Shown: piece by piece, positions 1 through 6,549 of the stretch | Layout: the number at the start of each line of letters is the position of its first letter | Numbering within the stretch: position 1 is the first letter of the stretch | From: Actinomycetota bacterium | Lineage (GTDB): Bacteria > Actinomycetota > Actinomycetes > Nanopelagicales > Nanopelagicaceae | Direction of reading: 5' to 3' | NCBI GenBank assembly: GCA_947457445.1 | Contig: CANGVO010000014.1 | Span: 1-12,454 of the forward strand | Length of the DNA stretch: 12,454 nucleotides | Translations under genes and position numbers: made by a program | The notes under the pieces: model-generated | The model's database searches: none | What the model was told of the DNA's origin: nothing | What the model saw: the letters and a program-made list of their open reading frames with translations, nothing else

Positions 1-48
1 GAAGAAACTGCTTGGACTGAAGCGTTCCAGAAGGCTGCCGGCAACTAA
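1..48 (+). CDS. C-terminal end of a probable polyamine ABC transporter substrate-binding protein (partial)
   Basis: An open frame enters from the left edge and ends at TAA 46-48, giving 15 residues ending in KAAGN. The tail alone is too short to identify by sequence. The call rests on position: it abuts potA with no spacer, and a spermidine/putrescine-binding protein (PotD type) is the one component missing from the ATPase and two permeases that follow. If so, it would be an exported, probably lipid-anchored protein that captures the ligand outside the membrane. An unrelated upstream gene cannot be excluded. Confidence 0.55.
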   Translation, partial: EETAWTEAFQKAAGN

Positions 49-1197
49 GTGTCATTTGACGCTACCTCTGCACGTGGAGATTTAATACTCACAAGAATCA
101 CTAAGGAGTACGGTGATTTCAAAGCGGTAGATGATCTCTCGCTTACTATTCCAAAGGGATCATTCTTTGCTCTGCTCGGTCCGTCGGGTTGCGGTAAAAC
201 CACAACACTTCGAATGATTGCAGGATTAGAAGAACCAACCGTTGGAAGTATTCATTTGGGTGAAACCGATATCACTACGACTAAGCCTTACCAACGTCCA
301 ATCAACACAGTTTTTCAGAACTACGCGCTATTTCCGCACCTAACAATTTTTGAAAATATCGCCTTCGGTCTCCGTCGTCGCGGTATCAAAGATGTTGATG
401 CAGAAGTGAACAAGGTTCTTAACCTGGTTGAACTTCCTCACCTTTCGGGTCGAAAGCCAACTCAGTTATCAGGTGGCCAACAACAGCGCATCGCACTTGC
501 GCGCGCGATTGTTAACCGACCCGCGTTGTTGCTTCTAGATGAACCGTTAGGTGCCCTTGATTTAAAGCTTCGCCGCCAAATGCAGATTGAACTTAAATGG
601 ATTCAAAAAGAAGTCGGCTTGACTTTCGTTCACGTAACTCACGATCAGGAAGAAGCCATGACCATGGCAGACACCATCGCAGTTATGAACGAGGGAAAAA
701 TCGAGCAAATGGGATCGCCCGCTGATCTATATGACAATCCCGAGACAGCATTCGTTGCCAACTTCCTCGGTCAATCAAACTTAATCAAAGGCACAATCAC
801 AGGAAATGACGGAAACGCTTTGGTTGTAGATCTATACGGACAAAAAGTCTCGATTCCAAAGAGCCGTTCACATGCAGTCGATAATTCTATTTATGCTGGT
901 ATTCGCCCAGAAAAATTCCGAATCTCTCTGTTAAATACTCCAGTATCTGGAAATGTTTTGTCTGGTGGTCGAATTGAAGATGTTTCATATATCGGTGTTT
1001 CAACCCAGTACCAAGTAGCGATGCCTTGGGGGCAAGAACTAATTGTCTTTGAGCAAAATGACGACGGAGTAGCTCCATTTAATAAGGGTGATGCGGTAAA
1101 TATTTCTTGGGAGCCAGTTTTCGGTTTCGCACTTCGTGGCGATGAAGATGTAACAGCTGGTTCTGAAGTTAACCCTGAAGTTCTAGACGAAGAGTAA
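49..1197 (+). CDS. potA: Spermidine/putrescine ABC transporter ATP-binding protein PotA
   Basis: Cytoplasmic ATPase that powers polyamine import through PotB/PotC. The 382-residue protein has a complete nucleotide-binding domain: Walker A GPSGCGKT at 44-51, Q-loop Q90 in FQNYALFPH, signature LSGGQ at 140-144, Walker B aspartate 164 with catalytic E165, and H-loop H198 in VTHDQ. A C-terminal TOBE_2-type regulatory domain spans roughly 245-360, with the typical GIRPEK at 284-289. FQNYALFPH and the length fit the PotA/iron/2-aminoethylphosphonate importer group; the two following permeases favour polyamines. The start is GTG at 49, directly after the preceding TAA, with only a weak AAGG at 31-34, so translation is probably coupled to the upstream gene. 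The exact ligand (spermidine, putrescine or another cation) cannot be read from the ATPase. Confidence 0.9.
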   Translation: MSFDATSARGDLILTRITKEYGDFKAVDDLSLTIPKGSFFALLGPSGCGKTTTLRMIAGLEEPTVGSIHLGETDITTTKPYQRPINTVFQNYALFPHLTIFENIAFGLRRRGIKDVDAEVNKVLNLVELPHLSGRKPTQLSGGQQQRIALARAIVNRPALLLLDEPLGALDLKLRRQMQIELKWIQKEVGLTFVHVTHDQEEAMTMADTIAVMNEGKIEQMGSPADLYDNPETAFVANFLGQSNLIKGTITGNDGNALVVDLYGQKVSIPKSRSHAVDNSIYAGIRPEKFRISLLNTPVSGNVLSGGRIEDVSYIGVSTQYQVAMPWGQELIVFEQNDDGVAPFNKGDAVNISWEPVFGFALRGDEDVTAGSEVNPEVLDEE

Positions 1198-1209
1198 GCA
1201 AGAATTTCG

Positions 1210-2058
1210 ATGGGAAAGATTCGTACTCCGTACCTTTTATTGTTACCGGGTTTTGCTTTCCTGTTTACTTTCTTTATCTTGCCGATAGTTAATCTGGCTC
1301 AGACATCAACGCAGACTCCGGTTGGTGGGGGAGATACTGGTCAATATGAACAGACTTTCCGTTTCCAAAACTATATCGATGCCTTTGTCGAAAATAAGGA
1401 ACAGTTTGGTCGCTCATTTGTTTATGCGCTGATCGCAACGCTTTTAGCTCTTGCGATTTCATATCCTCTGGCATATGCGATCGCATTTAAGGCGGGAAAG
1501 TATAAGAACTTTCTTTTGGTCTTAGTCGTAGCGCCTTTCTTTACTTCTTTCTTGCTCCGTACCGTTGCATGGAAGCAAATACTTGGCGAGGAAGGTTTTG
1601 TTGTTCCGACGCTACGAACTATCGGAATCATCAGCGACAGTACGACGCTTACATCGACCTCTTTTGCAGTCGTTATGGGCATGACATATAACTTCTTGCC
1701 ATTTATGACTTTGCCACTCTATGCCTCAATAGATCGTATCGATCCGCGCACGCTTGAAGCGTCAGGTGATCTTTATGCCAATGGTTTTACGACTTTCCGC
1801 AAGGTAACCCTTCCGCTATCTATGCCAGGCGTTGTGGCAGGTACTTTGCTTACTTTTATTCCAGCCGCGGGTGACTATGTGAACGCTGCGATTTTGGGAA
1901 GCCCAAATACAAAGATGATCGGTAACGTTATTGAATCTCGTTATTTTAAGATCGTTGACTACCCAACTGCAGCCGCACTTTCATTCACATTGATGGCTGC
2001 AATTTTGATTCTAGTTACCATTTACATTCGTAAAGCCGGAACGGAGGAGTTGGTATGA
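1210..2058 (+). CDS. potB: Polyamine ABC transporter permease PotB
   Basis: Inner-membrane permease, 282 residues, about six membrane segments. The first lies near 7-29 and is followed by a Gly/Gln/Thr-rich extracellular stretch; further hydrophobic blocks lie near 68-90, 98-120, 148-170, 205-228 and 253-275. The cytoplasmic EAA loop that docks onto the ATPase begins at E183 (EASGDLYANG) and continues into the usual LPLSMPG. This architecture is typical of the CysTW/PotB class. It starts 12 nt after potA. No strong Shine-Dalgarno precedes ATG 1210, suggesting coupling to potA. Its last codons carry the ribosome-binding site of potC, and the two genes overlap by 4 nt (ATGA). It should form a heterodimer with PotC. 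Confidence 0.88.
   Translation: MGKIRTPYLLLLPGFAFLFTFFILPIVNLAQTSTQTPVGGGDTGQYEQTFRFQNYIDAFVENKEQFGRSFVYALIATLLALAISYPLAYAIAFKAGKYKNFLLVLVVAPFFTSFLLRTVAWKQILGEEGFVVPTLRTIGIISDSTTLTSTSFAVVMGMTYNFLPFMTLPLYASIDRIDPRTLEASGDLYANGFTTFRKVTLPLSMPGVVAGTLLTFIPAAGDYVNAAILGSPNTKMIGNVIESRYFKIVDYPTAAALSFTLMAAILILVTIYIRKAGTEELV
2043..2047 (+). promoter_or_regulatory. Shine-Dalgarno of potC
   Basis: GGAGG, 7 nt before ATG 2055 and lying inside the end of potB. It is the strongest classical ribosome-binding site in the transporter operon and fixes the potC start at 2055. Confidence 0.8.
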
Positions 2059-2891
2059 GCAAGAAAATTGCAGACCCAACTATTCCTACAATTCCTTTCG
2101 CGGCAAAGTTCCAACGTTGGTTTGGTCGCAATCTAATTCGCGTATATATGGTCTTGGCATTTACTTATTTGTTCATTCCAGTTGCCTACACATTTGCTTT
2201 CTCATTTAACGATTCGGGAAAAAGTAATCTAATCTGGAAGGGTTTCACTTTAGATAATTGGAAGAACCCATGCGGGGCCCCAGAAGTCTGTAACGCTCTT
2301 GCTAACTCGATAAAGATTGGCTTCCTGGCAACGCTCTTCTCTACAATTTTAGGAACAATGATCGCTTTTGCTATAGGCCGCCATAAATTTAAGGGACGTT
2401 CAACCTCTAACCTGCTCATTTTCTTACCTATGGCTACACCCGAAATTGTTTTAGGTGCTTCATTACTCTCGTTGTTCCTAGTCTTTAAAATTAATCCAGG
2501 ATTCTGGCCAACCGTGATTGCTCACGTGATGTTCTGTATTTCCTTCGTTGTGGTTACCGTGAAAGCACGTATTGCCAGTCTTGACCCGCGGCTGGAACAA
2601 GCCGCGATGGATTTATACGCAAATGAATTTCAAACATTTAGAAGAGTTACCTTGCCTTTAGTTGCGCCTGGAATCGCAGGGGCAGCGCTCCTAGCTTTTA
2701 GTCTTTCCTTCGATGATTTTATTATTACCAATTTCAATTCCGGCACCGTTATTACATTTCCGAAATTTGTATACACAGCGGCTGCACGCGGCATCCCCGC
2801 GCAGGCAAATGTAATTGGTTCGGGCATGTTTTTCCTCGCCCTTGCAATAGTTATAGCGGGGCAGTTCATTAATCGCCGCAAAGCGCGCTAA
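2055..2891 (+). CDS. potC: Polyamine ABC transporter permease PotC
   Basis: Second inner-membrane permease, 278 residues. A short basic N-terminus precedes a first membrane helix near 31-53. Further hydrophobic blocks lie near 90-112, 120-143, 150-170, 208-232 and 250-272. The EAA loop starts at E181 (EQAAMDLYAN) and ends with LPLVAPG, matching the PotB loop in position and style, as expected for paired PotB/PotC subunits contacting the two PotA copies. The ATG overlaps the potB stop by 4 nt and has a GGAGG site 7 nt upstream, so expression is tied to potB. The protein ends with a basic cytoplasmic tail (NRRKAR). Substrate identity is inferred from family and from the amine-catabolism genes that follow. 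Confidence 0.88.
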   Translation: MSKKIADPTIPTIPFAAKFQRWFGRNLIRVYMVLAFTYLFIPVAYTFAFSFNDSGKSNLIWKGFTLDNWKNPCGAPEVCNALANSIKIGFLATLFSTILGTMIAFAIGRHKFKGRSTSNLLIFLPMATPEIVLGASLLSLFLVFKINPGFWPTVIAHVMFCISFVVVTVKARIASLDPRLEQAAMDLYANEFQTFRRVTLPLVAPGIAGAALLAFSLSFDDFIITNFNSGTVITFPKFVYTAAARGIPAQANVIGSGMFFLALAIVIAGQFINRRKAR

Positions 2892-2897
2892 TATAAC
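2892..2897 (+). promoter_or_regulatory. Possible -10 element upstream of the FAD oxidoreductase gene
   Basis: TATAAC starts right after the potC stop and matches 5 of 6 bases of the TATAAT consensus. No good -35 box is visible 16-18 nt upstream. If used, transcription would begin around 2903-2905, at the 12-bp palindrome, giving a leader of roughly 50 nt. In a gap this AT-rich a chance match is quite possible. Confidence 0.25.
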
Positions 2898-2902
2898 CTT
2901 CA

Positions 2903-2914
2903 ACTACTAGTAGT
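2903..2914. promoter_or_regulatory. 12-bp perfect palindrome, candidate operator
   Basis: ACTACTAGTAGT is an exact 12-base inverted repeat without spacer, in the longest gap of the window (58 nt) between potC and the FAD oxidoreductase gene. It lies about 5 nt after a TATAAC hexamer and about 8 nt before the Shine-Dalgarno of the next gene. That is where a dimeric repressor such as a GntR- or TetR-type amine sensor could bind. No second copy was seen in the window. Confidence 0.35.
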
Positions 2915-2921
2915 AATTGCA

Positions 2922-2952
2922 GAGGTGATTTCCGGTATTTCCGGAAAACGTG
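2922..2952 (+). promoter_or_regulatory. Shine-Dalgarno plus hairpin spacer of the FAD oxidoreductase gene
   Basis: GAGGTGAT at 2922-2929 is nearly the full complement of the 16S rRNA 3' end, but 24 nt separate GAGG from the first possible start (GTG 2950) and 27 from ATG 2953. Between them TTTCCGG (2929-2935) and CCGGAAA (2941-2947) form an exact 7-bp stem with a TATTT loop. If the hairpin folds, the effective spacing falls to about 5 nt (GTG) or 8 nt (ATG), normal for initiation. An in-frame TGA at 2926-2928 rules out any earlier start. Confidence 0.55.
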
Positions 2953-4365
2953 ATGGCGACCATCGACCCATCGATTCTTAAACATTTATCGCATATGCAA
3001 CCACAGCTTTATTGGTTGGATGAAGACCCACTTGAACCGCAACCTCACCCAACACTAATAGGTGATGTGACCGCCGACTTATGCATTGTTGGCGCGGGTT
3101 ACACAGGTTTATGGACAGCGCTTTTGGCAAAGGAAGCCAATCCAGATCGTGAAGTAGTTGTAATCGAACAGCGCGAAACTGGTGCAGGAGCATCAGGTCG
3201 CAATGGTGGTTTTTGCAGTTACTCACTAACTCATGGCTTCATGAACGGTTATAGCCGCTTTAAAGATGAGATGGCTGTGATTGAAAGGCTTGGCCGTCAG
3301 AATATAGACGCCATCGAATCCACCATTAAGAAGTTCGGAATTGAATGTGATTTTGAGTGGAATGGCGAACTCCGTGTGGCTGTAGAAGATTGGCAGATGA
3401 CCGGACTCATCGAAGAGGCCGAACTACGAAATTCTTTCGGCGACAATGTAGAACTCTTAAATCAAGAACAAATCCAATCCCGAATCAAATCTCCAATTTA
3501 TAAAGGCGCTCTCTGGGATCCAGATGGCACCGCACTCGTTGACCCAGCGCGTTTAGTTTGGGGCTTGGAACGTGCTTGCATAAGTCTTGGCGTAAAAATC
3601 TTTGAGAATTCACATGTTGATCGCTTGGAACGAACCAAAAATGGCATGATCGTGTACACGCCATACGGAAGTGTTTACGCAGCCAAAGTCGCCCTGGCTA
3701 CCAATGTTTTCAAATCGCTAATCAAGCGCGCGCATAAATACGTAATTCCTGTTTATGACTTCCAGCTAGTCACCGAACCGCTAACTGCGCAACAACTTGA
3801 ATCAATTGGTTGGAGCGAACGTGAAGGATTATCTGATGCTGGTAATCAATTTCATTATTACCGGCTTACTAAAGATAACGAAATTCTTTGGGGCGGCTAC
3901 GATGCCATTTATAACTTCCGTGGAAAAGTACGCCAGGAATATGAAACTGATGCAGAGACCTATGCTCACTTGGCTGAAGCTTTCTTAGAGACTTTCCCTC
4001 AGTTAAAGGGAATTAAATTCACCCATGGTTGGGGCGGTGCAATTGATACTTGTTCGCGCTTTTCACCTTTCTGGGGAACTGCATACCAAGGACGAGTCGC
4101 ATATGTACTTGGCTACACCGGTTTAGGTGTTGGTTCTACTCGATTTGGCGCGCAGGTGATGTTAGATTTGTTAGACGGCGTCGACAACGAGCGAACCAAC
4201 TTGCGCATGGTGCGCAAGAAACCAATGCCATTTCCCCCTGAGCCATTTAAGTTCATATTTATCAGACTTACGCAGTGGTCCATAAATAAGGCCGATCAAA
4301 ATGATGGCAAGCGCAATCTTTGGCTAAAACTTCTCGATTCGCTCGGGCTTGGTTTCGATTCTTAA
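2953..4365 (+). CDS. FAD-dependent amine oxidoreductase (DadA/PuuB type), probable polyamine catabolism
   Basis: Cytoplasmic flavoenzyme of the DAO family, 470 residues from ATG 2953 (471 from GTG 2950). The N-terminal Rossmann ADP-binding motif is GAGYTG at 47-52, followed by the acidic strand end VVVIEQ and a second FAD motif, GASGRNGGF, at 79-87. That motif is typical of gamma-glutamylputrescine oxidase and related enzymes. C-terminal flavin-contact motifs are HGWGG at 358-362 and GYTGLGVG at 387-394. A roughly 60-residue tail follows, with a Pro-rich segment, a hydrophobic stretch (FKFIFIRL) and the end GLGFDS. Expected chemistry is oxidation of a primary or secondary amine to an imine/aldehyde with release of ammonia. 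Position between potABC and an agmatinase-family gene supports a polyamine or its gamma-glutamyl derivative as substrate; an amino acid or sarcosine-like substrate remains possible. Confidence 0.82.
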   Translation: MATIDPSILKHLSHMQPQLYWLDEDPLEPQPHPTLIGDVTADLCIVGAGYTGLWTALLAKEANPDREVVVIEQRETGAGASGRNGGFCSYSLTHGFMNGYSRFKDEMAVIERLGRQNIDAIESTIKKFGIECDFEWNGELRVAVEDWQMTGLIEEAELRNSFGDNVELLNQEQIQSRIKSPIYKGALWDPDGTALVDPARLVWGLERACISLGVKIFENSHVDRLERTKNGMIVYTPYGSVYAAKVALATNVFKSLIKRAHKYVIPVYDFQLVTEPLTAQQLESIGWSEREGLSDAGNQFHYYRLTKDNEILWGGYDAIYNFRGKVRQEYETDAETYAHLAEAFLETFPQLKGIKFTHGWGGAIDTCSRFSPFWGTAYQGRVAYVLGYTGLGVGSTRFGAQVMLDLLDGVDNERTNLRMVRKKPMPFPPEPFKFIFIRLTQWSINKADQNDGKRNLWLKLLDSLGLGFDS

Positions 4366-4370
4366 AGAAT
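4358..4370. repeat. Small quasi-palindrome at the end of the FAD oxidoreductase gene
   Basis: ATTCTT-A-AAGAAT is a 6-bp inverted repeat around one base. It covers the TAA stop of the FAD oxidoreductase gene (4363-4365) and lies just upstream of the putative -10 of the next gene. It has no loop of useful size and no T-run, so it is not a terminator. It could be a protein-binding site or chance in AT-rich sequence. Confidence 0.25.
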
Positions 4371-4376
4371 TGCGCC

Positions 4377-4382
4377 TATCCT
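4377..4382 (+). promoter_or_regulatory. Candidate -10 element for a leaderless ureohydrolase mRNA
   Basis: TATCCT fits the actinobacterial TANNNT -10 pattern and ends exactly 6 nt before ATG 4389. Transcription would then begin at or next to the A of the start codon. The 23-nt gap contains no Shine-Dalgarno, which agrees with a leaderless start. The -35 region is poor. Confidence 0.45.
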
Positions 4383-4388
4383 TAAGCA

Positions 4389-5387
4389 ATGGTCAACCAC
4401 GGCAATATGTACGGGCCAAGTTTTACCTTTCTTGGAATCCCGCAATGCGATTTAGATGATCCGAAAACTTTTGCAGATGCGGATGTAATCATTATTGGTG
4501 CACCAATTGATTCGGGAACATCTCATCGCTCAGGTGCAAAATTTGGTCCGCAAGCAATTCGTGGTGGAGATTATTTGCCGCATGATGCAGAACGCCCACA
4601 TTTAGCCCTACGGATAGATTCCTTAAAAGCGCTCAAAGTCTATGATGCCGGGGATTTAATGATGCCACCGGGCGATCTTGTTCAGTCGCTTAAAGTTTTA
4701 GAAGAGGCCACTGAAAAAATTTCTCGAGCTGGCAAAATTCCGGTTATTCTTGGTGGCGATCATTCGATCGCATCTGCTGATGTTGCCGGGATTGCAAATC
4801 ACCGCGGGCTCGGCAAGATTTCAATGATTCACTTTGATGCCCATGCCGACACCGGTGAAGATCAATTTGGGGCACTAGTCGGGCACGGAACACCAATGCG
4901 TCGCTTAATCGAAAGCGGTTCTGTACGCGGAGATCGCTTCTTGCAATTGGGACTGCGCGGTTATTGGCCTGATAGCAAAACACTTGATTGGATGCGTGAT
5001 CAAGGTATGCGTTCTTATGAAATGACCGAAATCCACCATCGTGGATTAAACACTGTGTTGGACGAATCATTTGCAACGCTAACCGATGAATGCGATGGCG
5101 TCTTTTTATCGGTTGATATCGATGTTGTTGATCCGGGTATGGCGCCCGGAACCGGAACGCCAGAGCCCGGGGGAATGACAAGTCGCGAATTACTTGAAGC
5201 GGTACGCCGCATCTGTTTAGAACTTCCTGTCGTAGGAATAGATATCGTTGAAGTTGCTCCACCGTTTGATTCAGCAGATATCACCGCAATATTGGCAAAC
5301 CGCGTTGTACTTGAAGCGCTTTCTGCAATCGCAAAGCGCCGCAGCGGAACTCCTTATTCACCAACCCAAAATCTGCTCGATCGTTAA
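4389..5387 (+). CDS. speB: Agmatinase-family ureohydrolase
   Basis: Metalloenzyme of the arginase/agmatinase superfamily that hydrolyses a guanidino group to urea plus an amine, classically agmatine to putrescine. The 332-residue chain carries all expected metal ligands: H125 in GGDHS, D150/H152/D154 in the DAHAD signature, and D243/D245 in SVDIDVVDP, followed by APGTGTPEPGG. H166 in GHGTP sits where E. coli SpeB has its catalytic histidine. The N-terminal SHRSGAKFGP and the LGLRGYWP segment near 190 resemble actinobacterial proteins annotated as agmatinase. It is about 25 residues longer than E. coli SpeB, mainly at the N-terminus. It follows the FAD oxidoreductase by 23 nt and precedes dxr by 16 nt. 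Guanidinobutyrate, guanidinopropionate or guanidine are alternative substrates, so the symbol is provisional. Confidence 0.85.
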   Translation: MVNHGNMYGPSFTFLGIPQCDLDDPKTFADADVIIIGAPIDSGTSHRSGAKFGPQAIRGGDYLPHDAERPHLALRIDSLKALKVYDAGDLMMPPGDLVQSLKVLEEATEKISRAGKIPVILGGDHSIASADVAGIANHRGLGKISMIHFDAHADTGEDQFGALVGHGTPMRRLIESGSVRGDRFLQLGLRGYWPDSKTLDWMRDQGMRSYEMTEIHHRGLNTVLDESFATLTDECDGVFLSVDIDVVDPGMAPGTGTPEPGGMTSRELLEAVRRICLELPVVGIDIVEVAPPFDSADITAILANRVVLEALSAIAKRRSGTPYSPTQNLLDR

Positions 5388-5403
5388 TTCCTAGGTAATT
5401 AAA

Positions 5404-6549
5404 ATGAAAGATTTAGTAATCCTTGGTTCCACCGGTTCTATTGGTGTTCAGGCTTTAGAAATAGTTGAAGCAAATCCATCTCAATTCCGCGTTGTTGCAA
5501 TTACTGCTGCCGGCAATAATCCGCAAGCCTTAATCGAGCAGGCTAAGAAATTTAAAGTTTCAGTTATTGGCGTTGCCACTAATGCCGAATTAATCCGAAA
5601 TGCGCTGCCAGATGCGACTGTTATTGATGGGGCAGATGCATCTACTGAAATTGCTGCGATTACTTGCGACGTGGTTCTTAATGCAATTACAGGGTCAATT
5701 GGTCTTGGTCCAACTTTGGCGGCGTTAAAGGTTGGAAATCGCGTTGCACTAGCCAATAAAGAATCTCTCGTAGCCGGTGGTGATTTAGTGATGAAGATTG
5801 CTAAAACCGATCAGTTGCTACCTGTAGATTCTGAGCATTCCGCTCTTTGGCAATGCCTAATGGGTGAAAAGAAAAGCGAAGTTTCCAAGTTAGTTTTAAC
5901 GGCTAGCGGCGGACCATTTCGTGAGCGATCTGATCTAAGTGAAATCTCAGTTGCAGAAGCACTTAACCACCCAACTTGGACAATGGGTCCAGTTGTAACA
6001 ATTAACTCAGCAACCTTGATGAATAAAGGTCTAGAGATAATTGAAGCTCATTACTTATTTGATATGCCATATTCACAAATCGAGGCGGTGATACACCCAC
6101 AATCAGTTATTCACTCGATGGTGCAATATGTTGACGGTTCAACGATTGCGCAAGCCTCACCTCCAAATATGAAGGGGCCAATCTCATTGGCAATCAATTT
6201 TCCAGATCGCGTGAAAGGTGCAACTGCATCAATCGATTGGTCGACATCTCACACATGGACTTTCTCTCCAATTGATGGCGTTCGTTTTCCAGCAATTGAT
6301 CTCGCTCGCCGCTGCGGAACTTTGGGTGGGGGATTACCCGCAATTTTTAACGCAGCTAATGAAGTTTGCGTTGCCGCCTTTATCGCAGAAAAAATTGGAT
6401 TTACCTCAATTATCGAAACTGTGGAAGAAGTTGTTCAATCTTTAGGCCCTAAGTCCGCAGGCGTCTTGCGAGATCTTTCAGATGTCAGTGCAATCGAGAA
6501 TGATGCACGAAAGATCGCCCAAGAACTCATCTCGAAAGTAGCCCGCTAA
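5404..6549 (+). CDS. dxr: 1-deoxy-D-xylulose 5-phosphate reductoisomerase
   Basis: Second step of the MEP isoprenoid pathway: NADPH-dependent conversion of DXP to 2-C-methyl-D-erythritol 4-phosphate; target of fosmidomycin. The 381-residue length is normal. The NADPH-binding motif GSTGSIG is at 8-14, followed by ALANKESLVAGG. Metal ligands are D142 and E144 in PVDSEHSA, and E211 within NKGLE, where N207 and K208 contact substrate. These correspond to D150, E152, N227, K228 and E231 of the E. coli enzyme. A modest Shine-Dalgarno, AGGT at 5393-5396, lies 7 nt before ATG 5404. The stop overlaps the rseP start by one base (TAATG), so the two are translationally coupled. dxr next to a site-2 protease and ispG is the standard actinobacterial arrangement. 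Confidence 0.95.
   Translation: MKDLVILGSTGSIGVQALEIVEANPSQFRVVAITAAGNNPQALIEQAKKFKVSVIGVATNAELIRNALPDATVIDGADASTEIAAITCDVVLNAITGSIGLGPTLAALKVGNRVALANKESLVAGGDLVMKIAKTDQLLPVDSEHSALWQCLMGEKKSEVSKLVLTASGGPFRERSDLSEISVAEALNHPTWTMGPVVTINSATLMNKGLEIIEAHYLFDMPYSQIEAVIHPQSVIHSMVQYVDGSTIAQASPPNMKGPISLAINFPDRVKGATASIDWSTSHTWTFSPIDGVRFPAIDLARRCGTLGGGLPAIFNAANEVCVAAFIAEKIGFTSIIETVEEVVQSLGPKSAGVLRDLSDVSAIENDARKIAQELISKVAR

Noticed and set aside
3797..4241. Two 63-codon plus-strand frames inside the FAD oxidoreductase gene
   Set aside because: Out-of-frame shadows of a well-supported flavoenzyme; no start signals and no motifs.
4744..5262. 172-codon open frame on the minus strand opposite the ureohydrolase gene
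   Set aside because: The protein has no recognisable motif, is rich in Arg/Gln/His as expected of reverse-frame translation, and has no start context. The plus-strand gene has intact catalytic motifs.
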